DNA from: an archaeon
GTDB lineage: Archaea; Asgardarchaeota; Hermodarchaeia; Hermodarchaeales; Hermodarchaeaceae
Direction of reading: 5' to 3'
Length of the DNA: 29,591 bases
Assembly (NCBI GenBank): GCA_016550425.1
Contig: JABXGS010000008.1
Span: forward strand, 1 to 29,591
A program made the translations under genes and the position numbers. Shown here in pieces: positions 1 to 7,792 of this stretch. A model generated the notes under the pieces. It was not told the origin of the DNA and searched no databases. It saw only the letters and a program-made list of their open reading frames with translations. Every line of letters begins with the position of its first letter. Within the stretch, counting starts at the first letter, position 1.

Positions 1-824
1 ATATTCAGGTTTTCTACTTGATTGATTCCCCAATAGTAAATGAAGGGAGTATTAACGAGTTTGCGGAACCAAAGGAGCTGAACACCAGACCCATCAAAGT
101 TTGTTCCTAAAATTTCCGCTTTATCAGGTAATGCTGTTTTACGATAGGCATCGTAATGGACTAGTTGTGAATAGAGCCCATACCGTCCACTGCTTAGTGG
201 AATGTTATGGGGAAGAGAGAAAATCTGAGAGCTATTAAGGGGTGACCAAAGATATCGTTCAACAGAGGGAATGAAGTGGGTCACTGGATTAAAACCATAA
301 AGGCGATCTAGCACTTCATGACCATATCCGAGAAGTAAAAGTGGTTGGGAATAATTACTAAGAATTTCCGCTGCATTCTGGCTAACGCCGAATGATGCAT
401 CACTTGTCCCTACACTCGGTGTAACGATGATTAGATCATTTCCTGAGGTATAGGTTAGGTTATTAATGTGCGAGATAGTGGTATTGAAGCCTAGGTTTTG
501 AAAGAAAGTGACCCAAACCTCTACTGGTTCCTGATGGGATTCATTTACATAATCACCATAGATAAGCATGAGATTACCGAAAGTGAGCAGGGATTGTGCG
601 TTCTCCGGTGCTGGTAGTTCTCTGAAGGGTATTGCTGAATAAGGAGAATATGAAGAAGAGGTTGTAAGGGGTTGTTGGTATGCTTGAATTTCGTTGGGAG
701 GTGATAATGCCCCCAATCTAGTCTCTGCTTCTTCGAAGAGAGTTAGAGGGTGACCACTAAGAAGAGGAAGAAGAAAAAGACAAAGGAAAATAATATGACG
801 CAAACAGTATTTGTAACGGGACAT
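1..824 (-). CDS. Secreted protein of unknown function (C-terminus outside window)
   Basis: A continuous minus-strand frame runs from ATG at 824 to the window edge with no stop, giving about 274 residues. The N-terminus is basic, then hydrophobic (IIFLCLFLLPLLSG), which fits a signal peptide ending near residue 24. The mature part has many N-glycosylation sequons (NES, NTT, NLT, NYS, NSS), as expected for an exported archaeal protein. A central stretch (LIIVTP, then LLLLGYGHEVLDRLYG) has the alternating strand/turn pattern of a Rossmann-like or class I glutamine amidotransferase-like domain, but I see no clear catalytic triad, so this is only a resemblance. A TATA-like TTAAAAA lies about 50 bases upstream. 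It is last in a run of four minus-strand genes that all look membrane-bound or exported. Confidence 0.7.
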   Translation of the reverse strand, partial: MSRYKYCLRHIIFLCLFLLPLLSGHPLTLFEEAETRLGALSPPNEIQAYQQPLTTSSSYSPYSAIPFRELPAPENAQSLLTFGNLMLIYGDYVNESHQEPVEVWVTFFQNLGFNTTISHINNLTYTSGNDLIIVTPSVGTSDASFGVSQNAAEILSNYSQPLLLLGYGHEVLDRLYGFNPVTHFIPSVERYLWSPLNSSQIFSLPHNIPLSSGRYGLYSQLVHYDAYRKTALPDKAEILGTNFDGSGVQLLWFRKLVNTPFIYYWGINQVENLN

Positions 825-889
825 AAGTTGTAAGCTCTTGTGAATGGTTGGCGCAGCGGGGTTTTTGGTTCGTTTTTAAGCATTTTGGC

Positions 890-1720
890 TCATTGGGTGG
901 AAATTGGGTGTTTTCTATGTGTTGGAAGGAGATGTTGGATTAGATAATAGAGGAGAAGCGTTACTAATGTGGCTCCAAGAAAGGCTATGATAAATGATTG
1001 ATAGTTTATCCAATAATGAAAGAGAATATGGATTTGAGGAAAGGCGGGATATGACGAGGAGAGCGCTAAATAGACTTCATGAACCGGTTGGGAGTTTTCG
1101 ACTAGGATTGATGTAGCACTGATAAGAATACCAGTATGAAATTCGTAGTAATAGATTTCATACTGTGGTTGGTTTGAGAAATAGGTGAGTTGCCAGCACA
1201 AACAAGGGGCTTCTTTGACATAGAGTGAAACCAAGTCGGTTACCGTAAAGGGTGCTATGCGAAGAAAATTATTAGTTGCAGGAGCATCGCCGTCAATGCG
1301 AATCTGATCGCCTAACTGAGGCCCAGGAAGGATCCACCAAGCAGTGTAAAGGGTGAGACCTGCAAACACGTAGCTGCGATTCCAACTGTAGGTGTAGGAG
1401 GCGTAATTCGTAGTCCAAGTGGTTCCTTCATCCCATGTAAGGTTCCAAGTTAATGAACCGAGGTAGTAATGATCATCCGTTGAATTCAGAACAAGTTCTA
1501 CAATACCCCGATAGGAGTTTGAGAGATTGCCATAACAGGATTTAACCACGAGATGATAATTTCGTATTTGATTCTGGCTCATTTGTTTATTGTTTGTTTC
1601 TATGGAATCCGAAACTGCAATGGGAAGGAGTGTACTAATTAATACCAATAAAGAGATGAAAAGGATTGAAAGCAGTTGGGATTTCCTTTTAGGTCGGAGC
1701 CTTTTCATTTCACTAAGCAT
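890..1720 (-). CDS. Membrane-anchored extracellular protein, unknown family
   Basis: This 276-residue protein has a basic N-terminus and a hydrophobic segment at about residues 17-37 (signal peptide or anchor). An external domain of about 200 residues follows, then a C-terminal membrane helix at about 242-264 and a short basic tail. The external part is rich in Tyr, Trp and Thr, is probably beta-rich, and carries sequons near residues 65 (NLS), 79 (NST), 93 (NLT) and 114 (NRS). A CLC motif sits in the second half. ATG at 1720 is preceded by a weak GTGAT; a second ATG lies at 1708. It sits 57 bases after the HExxH membrane protein gene and 65 bases before the next secreted protein gene. I do not recognise the family. 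Confidence 0.7.
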   Translation of the reverse strand: MLSEMKRLRPKRKSQLLSILFISLLVLISTLLPIAVSDSIETNNKQMSQNQIRNYHLVVKSCYGNLSNSYRGIVELVLNSTDDHYYLGSLTWNLTWDEGTTWTTNYASYTYSWNRSYVFAGLTLYTAWWILPGPQLGDQIRIDGDAPATNNFLRIAPFTVTDLVSLYVKEAPCLCWQLTYFSNQPQYEIYYYEFHTGILISATSILVENSQPVHEVYLALSSSYPAFPQIHILFHYWINYQSFIIAFLGATLVTLLLYYLIQHLLPTHRKHPISTQ

Positions 1721-1777
1721 GATGTATCACGTGAGAACACTGCCAATGTTCAGGGTGTGGTGGATTTTTGTTGTTTT

Positions 1778-2446
1778 TTAGGAATTTCGGTGTGGTTTGA
1801 GAAGCTGCCATAATATCAGGGCTAAAACACTACTACCGATAATTAAAGCACCAAGAAGGATGATTGAAAACGTTGCGCCGGTTAGTGAGTTATATATCAG
1901 GTATAAGCAGCCGGCGATAAGAGGAAGGGAAAGTAGCAGTAGTTCCAGAAATGTTTGACTAGGTCGATTCTTTGCAACAGAGATGACAAGTTGGACATCT
2001 GCTTTACTAGGTGATAGACCAATAAAGAAACAGAAGGCGAAATAGATAACCAGCCCTTGATGCATAGGGAGGACATGCCAGGAGGAAATTAACAGATACA
2101 AACCAAACGCGAGTATGAAAAAGGGAGCAAAAGCCACAAGAATACTGCTTGTAAAAGTCTGAATCTTATCTACATCAACGATGACACCCCCTACAACTCC
2201 TTCGTGTTTTCCAAGAAATATACGATGTTCGAGAATAGGAATACCGGTTAGGCGGCAGAGAAGATCATGACAAATTTCATGAAGCACAATACCGGGAAAT
2301 GCGAGGTAGCGGATAAGGGTCCCAAGACGACAGCTTAGAATATCGATGAATTTCATCAGAGCCAAGCTAGCGGTGAGAAAAAGGGGAATATAGACCATTG
2401 CTTCAAATAACATTGCCAAGACAAAGAGATCAAAAGTTGCTTGCAT
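1778..2446 (-). CDS. Polytopic membrane protein with HExxH motif (putative zinc metalloprotease)
   Basis: The protein has 222 residues and about five to six membrane segments. HEICH at residues 56-60 lies at the start of a hydrophobic segment (FPGIVLHEICHDLL), the pattern of membrane zinc metalloproteases related to the M50/site-2 group: two His as metal ligands and Glu as catalytic base. A later GLSPSKADV (about 143-151) inside another membrane segment could supply the third ligand (Asp150), as a conserved Pro/Asp motif does in M50 enzymes. The motif is seen; the proteolytic role is inferred. ATG at 2446 has GGTGAG just upstream and begins 9 bases after the stop of the preceding gene, so the two are probably cotranscribed. 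Substrates might be the neighbouring surface proteins. Confidence 0.72.
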   Translation of the reverse strand: MQATFDLFVLAMLFEAMVYIPLFLTASLALMKFIDILSCRLGTLIRYLAFPGIVLHEICHDLLCRLTGIPILEHRIFLGKHEGVVGGVIVDVDKIQTFTSSILVAFAPFFILAFGLYLLISSWHVLPMHQGLVIYFAFCFFIGLSPSKADVQLVISVAKNRPSQTFLELLLLSLPLIAGCLYLIYNSLTGATFSIILLGALIIGSSVLALILWQLLKPHRNS

Positions 2447-2455
2447 CTTCTCACC

Positions 2456-3373
2456 CTATTTATTGAAAACCTCCGATTTTTGCTTCCGACGTCGATGCGG
2501 TGGGAATATAGCCAATTCAGTATTTGCCTTATCAGGGGTAGACGTGGGTGAAGAAGAAGGCACGAGAGAAGGTAGTGTTTCAGACTGAATTTCATCCTGG
2601 TGATTTTGGAGAGTTGAGGTTTCAAGGGGTTGAGCAGCTTGGACGGGAATCATATTTTTAATTCGAAAATGCTCGAATAATTTCGTTGCTCGATGAAGGA
2701 GAATAATGGGTCCCACAATTCCCAGAGTCAGTGTTATTAAAGCGATTGGAAAAAGGCCAAGACTAGCTAGGATTCCAGAAAGCCCGAGAAATAGTGGGAA
2801 CATAATCAAGGAAAGACCAAGCTTTTGATAGGATTTCTTAAGCTCCTGAACATTTGGGCTTTGGGTGTCTGAGGAAAAAGTTCGTTGGGGAAGATTTTGG
2901 GTTAGAAATTCGTCAAGATTGTTGGTATGCATCACTTGGGCTGGATAGGCTGTAACATGGTCTCTAATGGATGATAGAAAGTCATCGGTTTGATAGAGGA
3001 TTAGTGGAACCATTTGGCAATAAAGAGGTTGTGTTGTGCTGTATGTGAGGACATGGGCCTTTTTACCAAGAAAGCTGATGGCATGGCTTTGAAAGTTGGA
3101 ATTTAAGTGGTGTGGACTATCAGGAAGTTGACTTTGGAGATGTTTTAACGTTTGTATAAGAAGAGTAACCTCTCTTCTAAGCGCTATACCAGTTTCTTTG
3201 ACTAACCGAAAGACAAGGATATCGCAGCAAACAGCACCATGATTTTGATATGTTCGAACAGCAATGTAGGAGCCATTTCCTCTTGTCGGCAAGACTACGA
3301 ACTCGTGCTGACAGAGAGTATTCACAAGCAGTTCAGAATCATGGTTAACTTGGTTCGCTTCAACTTGGGTCAT
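2456..3373 (-). CDS. Two-helix membrane protein with cytoplasmic-type N-domain, unknown
   Basis: The protein has about 305 residues. A soluble N-terminal domain of about 180 residues (mixed strand/helix) is followed by a helical hairpin in the membrane (about 184-204 and 207-227), then a polar Ser/Thr/Pro/Gln-rich tail ending in a basic patch (PPHRRRKQK). No catalytic motif was recognised. I chose ATG at 3373 over the in-frame ATG at 3391. A TATA-like CCTTAAAAAT (3399-3408 on the opposite strand) lies about 26-30 bases upstream of 3373, the spacing of a leaderless archaeal transcript, but only about 8 bases from 3391. No Shine-Dalgarno sequence is present. It is the first gene of the minus-strand envelope cluster. 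Confidence 0.68.
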   Translation of the reverse strand: MTQVEANQVNHDSELLVNTLCQHEFVVLPTRGNGSYIAVRTYQNHGAVCCDILVFRLVKETGIALRREVTLLIQTLKHLQSQLPDSPHHLNSNFQSHAISFLGKKAHVLTYSTTQPLYCQMVPLILYQTDDFLSSIRDHVTAYPAQVMHTNNLDEFLTQNLPQRTFSSDTQSPNVQELKKSYQKLGLSLIMFPLFLGLSGILASLGLFPIALITLTLGIVGPIILLHRATKLFEHFRIKNMIPVQAAQPLETSTLQNHQDEIQSETLPSLVPSSSPTSTPDKANTELAIFPPHRRRKQKSEVFNK

Positions 3374-3398
3374 AACGGTTGCGCGCGGCATTTGAAGA

Positions 3399-3408
3399 AT
3401 TTTTAAGG
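3399..3408 (-). promoter_or_regulatory. TATA box for the 3373-to-1 minus-strand cluster
   Basis: On the minus strand the sequence is CCTTAAAAAT. Its centre is about 30 bases upstream of ATG 3373, and there is no ribosome-binding site, so the first gene is probably read from a leaderless mRNA. Position and composition are seen; promoter function is inferred. Confidence 0.4.
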
Positions 3409-3571
3409 ATTTCTATTAGTAGCACCATTCGGAAAAACTACAGGTGTAGCACTTCATCAAGTTGCTAAAAACAAAGCCGCTTCCTTTTAAGAACGTAATT
3501 TTCACTGACCGGTTATAGACTGCTTACAGATTGCTTACTGGCAGGTTCAGAAACTACAAATTTGCGAGTAT

Positions 3572-3599
3572 GTTCAGAAATATCTCGTGAAATCTGAAC
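3572..3599. promoter_or_regulatory. Inverted repeat GTTCAG-N16-CTGAAC, copy 1
   Basis: GTTCAGA and TCTGAAC form perfect 7-base arms. The six-base cores are exactly 16 bases apart, so half-site centres are 22 bases apart, about two helical turns. A further lone GTTCAG lies upstream at 3545-3550. It is in the gap between the minus-strand envelope genes and the plus-strand RAM/transporter genes, suggesting an operator for a dimeric or tetrameric regulator. An RNA hairpin is the alternative. Confidence 0.5.
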
Positions 3600-3713
3600 A
3601 AGCTAGCCCTCCTTGTAATAACTGATCCAAAATTTTATGATAAAGACTACAGTTTTTAAAATTCGAAGATACTCGAAAAACGGCAATGCAAGCTCTGCTG
3701 ATCGAAGAATTCC

Positions 3714-3741
3714 GTTCAGTAAAGATTCCGTAGAGCTGAAC
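3714..3741. promoter_or_regulatory. Inverted repeat GTTCAG-N16-CTGAAC, copy 2
   Basis: This is the same six-base arms with the same 16-base spacer as copy 1, starting 142 bases further on; the spacer sequence is different. Conserved arms and spacing with divergent spacers are the signature of a protein-binding site more than of a duplicated segment. It lies about 50 bases upstream of the TTTAAG TATA-like element at about 3794 that would serve the 3842 gene. Confidence 0.5.
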
Positions 3742-3841
3742 ACAGAAACTCGATGATAGTTGTTTTCGAAAGAGCCCGCCTATGTGGTGTGTGGTTTAAG
3801 TAGTCTTTATCCCTAGAATTGAGAATTCGGAGGTTAAAGGA

Positions 3842-4126
3842 ATGACAAAATCTCATTGGCTGATTTATTCCGTTTTGGGGCGAGTCGCAGTACAAGCCAG
3901 AGGGCCAGCATTGCCTTTAGCGAAGGGATTGTTAGAACTGATTTCCCAGTATATTGCATCAGGAATGCCGGTGAAAATGGCTCTGCGCGAATCACTTCTA
4001 TTAGCAATCCATTCAGCTCAAGTCAAAGCAAAGCATTGTGTTGGAAGTGAACGCTATGCCCTTGATGATTTTATTAATTATTGTATGAACATAGAAGTAA
4101 TGACTGAGCAACTTGTTAGGATATAG
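3842..4126 (+). CDS. Small helical protein, unknown
   Basis: The protein has 94 residues and is mostly amphipathic helix, with no signal peptide or clear membrane span. The middle (about residues 20-65) is rich in Leu, Ala and Ser; the C-terminal third is acidic with Cys near 67 and 83. A strong Shine-Dalgarno GGAGG (3829-3833) lies 8 bases before ATG 3842, and a TATA-like TTTAAG lies near 3794, so this is a convincing gene although I cannot name a family. It precedes the RAM domain protein and the RAM-fused transporter on the same strand, about 140 bases ahead of the former, and may share their regulation from the paired inverted repeats upstream. Confidence 0.6.
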   Translation: MTKSHWLIYSVLGRVAVQARGPALPLAKGLLELISQYIASGMPVKMALRESLLLAIHSAQVKAKHCVGSERYALDDFINYCMNIEVMTEQLVRI

Positions 4127-4267
4127 TTGGTGCATGAAATATCATCATATTTTGAAATCGTTGAATTATAGTTCCTTCAAATGCCTAGGAGCAGGGAAGA
4201 GAAGAAAACCTTTAATCACAGTGTGTCGGGTGAAGGCATCAGAGACCAGAAAGGAAGGTTACACTCA

Positions 4268-4507
4268 ATGTCAGTTTCAGTTTATATCTTGTGCAAAGTG
4301 TTTATGGGACACATCCAAAACGTTGTGGAATCTTTGCGGGGATTGAAGGAAGCGACCAGTATTACGGTTACAACAGGAGAATATGATGTCGTTGCGCGCC
4401 TTAACTTACCCAACCTTGAAGCCTTGTATAATCTTACAGTCAATCATATTGGCAAAATCCAAGGCTTGGAAAGCGTCACTACAGCAGTTGTTGAAAAGGA
4501 ATTCTAG
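4268..4507 (+). CDS. Stand-alone RAM domain protein (Lrp/AsnC ligand-binding domain)
   Basis: The 79-residue protein is essentially one RAM (regulation of amino acid metabolism) domain, the C-terminal beta-alpha-beta-beta-alpha-beta effector domain of Lrp/AsnC regulators, with no DNA-binding helix-turn-helix. Hallmarks are the first strand VYILCKV, the middle TTGEYDVVARL (matching the common TGxyDyxl region), and the last strand with VTTAVVEKEF. Such proteins usually bind small effectors, often amino acids, and form dimers to octamers. I chose ATG 4268 over the longer frame from 4181: GGAAGG (4253-4258) lies 9 bases upstream, and the family starts at this strand. The next gene, 35 bases downstream, is a transporter carrying a RAM domain of the same type, so mixed RAM assemblies are possible. 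Confidence 0.85.
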   Translation: MSVSVYILCKVFMGHIQNVVESLRGLKEATSITVTTGEYDVVARLNLPNLEALYNLTVNHIGKIQGLESVTTAVVEKEF

Positions 4508-4542
4508 AGAAAGGTTGAGATAGAGAAGCGGGGGGAACGAGC

Positions 4543-5826
4543 TTGCGAGCAGCGATGGAACAACTCATCGGCGCCCGACAAGCGAAAACCGTCTTCTATT
4601 TCCTTGCCCTCATATCGGGCGTATTGTATGCGTTCTCCGTCTTCTTCGACGTCTTTATTTACCGAGTTTTTTTCCACCCTTTCCTTCCCAGTATTTATGC
4701 ATCTGTAACATTTGCTCTTTCAGAACAGTGGCTTGCGTTATTGTTTACCGTTATTTTACTCCTCATTCTTAGTATTCCCACTAATCGTGCCAGACGTCGA
4801 AGCGTGGGCACCATAATTGATCGGTCCTTTGCCCACATTACCTTCCCGTCTCGGAAGATTATTCGCGACATTATCCTGGCGGGACTATTTTCTGGCATCG
4901 CCACTTTCGCCTATTACTATGTTGCAGGTCAAAGTTCGGATGTCTCAGCAGTGATTCCCTTCTCACGATTATCGCTAATCTACCTCATGATTGGTGACTT
5001 AATCCTGATTCGGGATTGGCCTAGCTCCATTGAAGCTCTCTCAATCCTTGCCATCACTTTTGGAGTCATCTTGGTCGGGATTACCCCAGTAGGAATTTTT
5101 AATCCCTATTTGTTGTTGTTCGTGATAACGGTATGGGCAGGTGGAATTGCGTTCAGTATATTCTTTCAAAGTCGGGCGAAACGTGCGGAAATTCGACCGA
5201 ACACAACCACAGACTCGCTAAATTTACGGTTATGGATCCTACTGTTTCTAAACACCATCATGACAGTATTCATGATTCCCTTCATAACACCAGATGTTAT
5301 CACATTACTCATTGTCCTTCTACCATTAATTTGGGGCTGGTTATTATTACCAGTCTCTCTAACGTTTTTTTCACTCGTTGCATACCTACAAGCGTTAGGA
5401 AGAGGAAAAATGTCAGTCGTCCAAAGCATTGGATCGATAGCTATAATCTTGGGTATCCCATTAACAATGGTTGGCGCTTTTCTGTTGCCAGGAATATTCA
5501 ATCCCCCAGCGACCGATTTCTTGTCTTGGATGCTCAAACTCACCGGCACAATTTTTGTTGTAGCTGGAATCATCGCTTTATCAAGCGCCACTCTACGCGG
5601 ATATGTGTTTGTGAAACTAAGACCTGGCACAGGCGACATCATGGATGCTTTACGGCATATTCACGGAGTTCGCCGCGTCTCAGCAGTATCAGGTCCTTGG
5701 GACTACCTAATTAGGATTGAAATACGTACGTTAAGCAGCACCCGAGTGAAGACACTCCGAAAAATCGAAGAAGTAAAAGGCGTCGCGGATATGGAGACCT
5801 CGCTCATCCTAAAAGAATGGGAATAA
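4543..5826 (+). CDS. EamA/DMT-type transporter fused to a C-terminal RAM domain
   Basis: The protein has 427 residues. Residues 15-350 hold about ten membrane helices with two EamA-like halves: GIATFAYYYVAGQ followed by SAVIPFSRLSLIY in the first, and FFSLVAYLQALGRGK followed by VVQSIGSIAIILG in the second, as in drug/metabolite transporters. Residues 353-427 form a cytoplasmic RAM (Lrp/AsnC effector) domain: YVFVKLRPG at the first strand, GPWDYLIRI at the TGxyD-like position, and METSLILKEWE at the last strand. It aligns along its whole length with the small RAM protein encoded 35 bases upstream. This suggests an amino acid or related metabolite exporter/importer gated by effector binding. 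The start is TTG 4543 with a GGGGG run 5-10 bases upstream; ATG 4555 is an alternative. The fusion is unusual. Confidence 0.8.
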   Translation: MRAAMEQLIGARQAKTVFYFLALISGVLYAFSVFFDVFIYRVFFHPFLPSIYASVTFALSEQWLALLFTVILLLILSIPTNRARRRSVGTIIDRSFAHITFPSRKIIRDIILAGLFSGIATFAYYYVAGQSSDVSAVIPFSRLSLIYLMIGDLILIRDWPSSIEALSILAITFGVILVGITPVGIFNPYLLLFVITVWAGGIAFSIFFQSRAKRAEIRPNTTTDSLNLRLWILLFLNTIMTVFMIPFITPDVITLLIVLLPLIWGWLLLPVSLTFFSLVAYLQALGRGKMSVVQSIGSIAIILGIPLTMVGAFLLPGIFNPPATDFLSWMLKLTGTIFVVAGIIALSSATLRGYVFVKLRPGTGDIMDALRHIHGVRRVSAVSGPWDYLIRIEIRTLSSTRVKTLRKIEEVKGVADMETSLILKEWE

Positions 5827-5868
5827 TCACAATTTGGTTCAAATTAGTTTTCGATTAGCCTCCGTAAG

Positions 5869-5878
5869 CTATATAAAA
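5869..5878 (+). promoter_or_regulatory. TATA box for the 5901 gene
   Basis: CTATATAAAA is centred about 27 bases upstream of GTG 5901, which would place the transcript start at or next to that codon (leaderless). The 11-base AAATTCCGCGC follows at 5884-5894 and recurs after the TATA-like element near 9.87 kb. Confidence 0.55.
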
Positions 5879-5900
5879 AAACTAAATTCCGCGCACCCCC

Positions 5901-6857
5901 GTGATAACCATGGAACCAAACACCCTATTACCCTTGGAAGGGCTGAGCGAAGGATATGGTCTTCGAGATGAAGCCTTGGATCAAATGCTCATGACTACAG
6001 GTTATCGAGAGGTTACCCTACAGTACAGGGCAGCCATCAAACGTGTTCAAGATGCATTTTGTAACGATATGCGACTGCGCATTATCTCTATGCCCTCAGA
6101 GGATGAAGAACCCCCCCTCTGGCCTCATATGGCTTGGATGCCATTATGGTCCAACCGAGATACCTGTGTTCTGGTCGCAGACCCATTACAACCCCAAAGC
6201 CGCCACAATATCGAATACCTCATTCCATTAGGATATGCTCAGCATTTTGCCCACACAGAAGAAGATTACCCCTATTACATGCCTATCAACACACCAGAAA
6301 TGGTGCTCCCCCCATATCTCGAATGCCATCCTATACGCCTTTCGCCAATATCCATTCTTAACCCTCGAATCCCTCATGATCCCACTGATAGTGATCCCAC
6401 GATTTATTCTTTAACTCTTGAAGTAATTTTGCGCCTAAGGGCGTATCTTGCCGATCAACTCCTCATTGAAAGGGGATACACTAATGGTGTGTCATATCAG
6501 CACACAACCCTACTCTATGAGCTGCCACTCCCAGCTTACCTCGAGGCCGCAGAAGAACCCTGGGCGCTTTCTTTTCTCCTAATCGATACTGCAAGAGCGA
6601 TAATCACCTTGGGCCAGACTAATTATCTTACATGGGGGGGACTTAACAACCTCATCGAGTATGTACGAAACCGATTACAAGAGTTTGACCGCCTAGTTGG
6701 AATCGTGAGCCCACATCCAAGGTTCCTGAACCAATTTGATCAAATTCACCAATATTTCGCTAATATCCACCAAACGTTACTTCGAGCTCCTTCAGAAACA
6801 AACGAATTCATCTACGAACTATCTCTGAAAGCCGGAATTATCCAAGAAGAAGACTAG
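5901..6857 (+). CDS. Soluble protein of unknown function
   Basis: The protein has 318 residues from GTG 5901, or 315 from ATG 5910. It has no signal peptide or membrane span. The N-terminal 130 residues mix helix and strand (MAWMPLWSNRDTCVLVADPL), then comes a Pro-rich linker (about 130-160: NTPEMVLPPY, NPRIPHDPTDSDP), and a helical C-terminal half ends in a long amphipathic segment (YVRNRLQEFDRL onward). No catalytic or binding motif is recognised. The TATA box is about 27 bases ahead of the GTG and there is no Shine-Dalgarno, so a leaderless start at 5901 fits best. It stands as its own transcription unit between the RAM transporter and a seven-helix membrane protein. Confidence 0.65.
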   Translation: MITMEPNTLLPLEGLSEGYGLRDEALDQMLMTTGYREVTLQYRAAIKRVQDAFCNDMRLRIISMPSEDEEPPLWPHMAWMPLWSNRDTCVLVADPLQPQSRHNIEYLIPLGYAQHFAHTEEDYPYYMPINTPEMVLPPYLECHPIRLSPISILNPRIPHDPTDSDPTIYSLTLEVILRLRAYLADQLLIERGYTNGVSYQHTTLLYELPLPAYLEAAEEPWALSFLLIDTARAIITLGQTNYLTWGGLNNLIEYVRNRLQEFDRLVGIVSPHPRFLNQFDQIHQYFANIHQTLLRAPSETNEFIYELSLKAGIIQEED

Positions 6858-6987
6858 CCAACATAAATCGTAGGTCACAAATCCCTAATTGAAACCAAAG
6901 CCGAGTCGCCTCTGATTTAGTGTGAACGCTAACTATTTTGATCTAATATTGGACAGCCAGCAATCCATCAAGATATTTGGAGTTTAA

Positions 6988-7734
6988 ATGCTTAAAAGAG
7001 TAAACGAATTACTGATACCCCACCATCCCCTGGTGAGAAACCCTATGCAGTTTCCCTCTCCGGATCCTCTTTGGATAATTGAAATCTTTAAGGTCACTGT
7101 TCTGTTTTTACTCGCAGCACTATTATTTTGGAAATGGGGGAAGGCAGAACGTCGATTCTATACTGATTTTCCTTTCTTAATCGCGTTAGCAATTTCGTTC
7201 ATCGCTTTTGGTGAATGCATGGAGATAATTGTTCATTCAGGTCTCGCTGTTTTTACCCTTGAACTCTTCAAACTTCGTGCATCAATTACCGGTGTCTCAA
7301 TGCTCATGATTCTGTTCATTATCATACGCATTTGGCTTGCTGAGAATATGCGCATTGGTTGGATCTTAATGGCCATCTTTGCAATTACCTTCTTCACAGC
7401 AATTGCACTTGCCCCAACAATGGAGTTAGCACAATTGTTTGCCATTGCGTTCCTACCAATTATCATGATTGTGTTCATCATCACCTTTCTTTGGGCATGG
7501 CGGCTTCGTCGGCTCCCTGATGTCCACAGCCTGGTCCTAGTCTTGGGAGTCATTATCCTTATGACCGCACAGGTGATTAAAGCAGTTCTTCAAGTAATTG
7601 GTCTCGTTTACCTAGTTTGGGTTACTGAACTTGTTGACCTTCTTGGATATACCATTTTGGCAACTAGTTTCCTTGTCAAACCAGGATGGGCGAAACAAAG
7701 CCAAGTTGCTTCAACTTCACCCACACCAACCTAA
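6988..7734 (+). CDS. Seven-helix membrane protein, unknown
   Basis: The protein has 248 residues with seven predicted membrane helices at about 30-50, 58-80, 92-114, 121-140, 143-167, 178-199 and 203-225, separated by short loops. Charged loops include WKWGKAERR and WRLRRLPD. Size and helix spacing resemble the seven-helix sensor regions that precede signalling modules in archaeal membrane receptors, but no kinase or output domain follows, and no retinal-type Lys context is evident in the last helix, so the function is open. ATG 6988 has GGAG (6979-6982) upstream. The gene converges on the GH3 gene, with 58 bases between them. Confidence 0.65.
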   Translation: MLKRVNELLIPHHPLVRNPMQFPSPDPLWIIEIFKVTVLFLLAALLFWKWGKAERRFYTDFPFLIALAISFIAFGECMEIIVHSGLAVFTLELFKLRASITGVSMLMILFIIIRIWLAENMRIGWILMAIFAITFFTAIALAPTMELAQLFAIAFLPIIMIVFIITFLWAWRLRRLPDVHSLVLVLGVIILMTAQVIKAVLQVIGLVYLVWVTELVDLLGYTILATSFLVKPGWAKQSQVASTSPTPT

Positions 7735-7792
7735 CCGAAGAGTCTCCAATTTCGAATTCGCTAGCCAAATTGAAGAGCCAACAAAAGCTACG

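Noticed and set aside
5133..5714. 193-codon frame inside the EamA-RAM transporter gene
   Set aside because: It is a +1-type frame shadow of the transporter: rich in His, Arg, Ser and Asn, no domain, and the transporter frame is clearly the coding one.
7747..7772. Inverted repeat CAATTT and AAATTG between the convergent 7TM and GH3 genes
   Set aside because: The stem is AT-rich with a 14-base loop and no T-tail on either strand, so it is not a convincing terminator.
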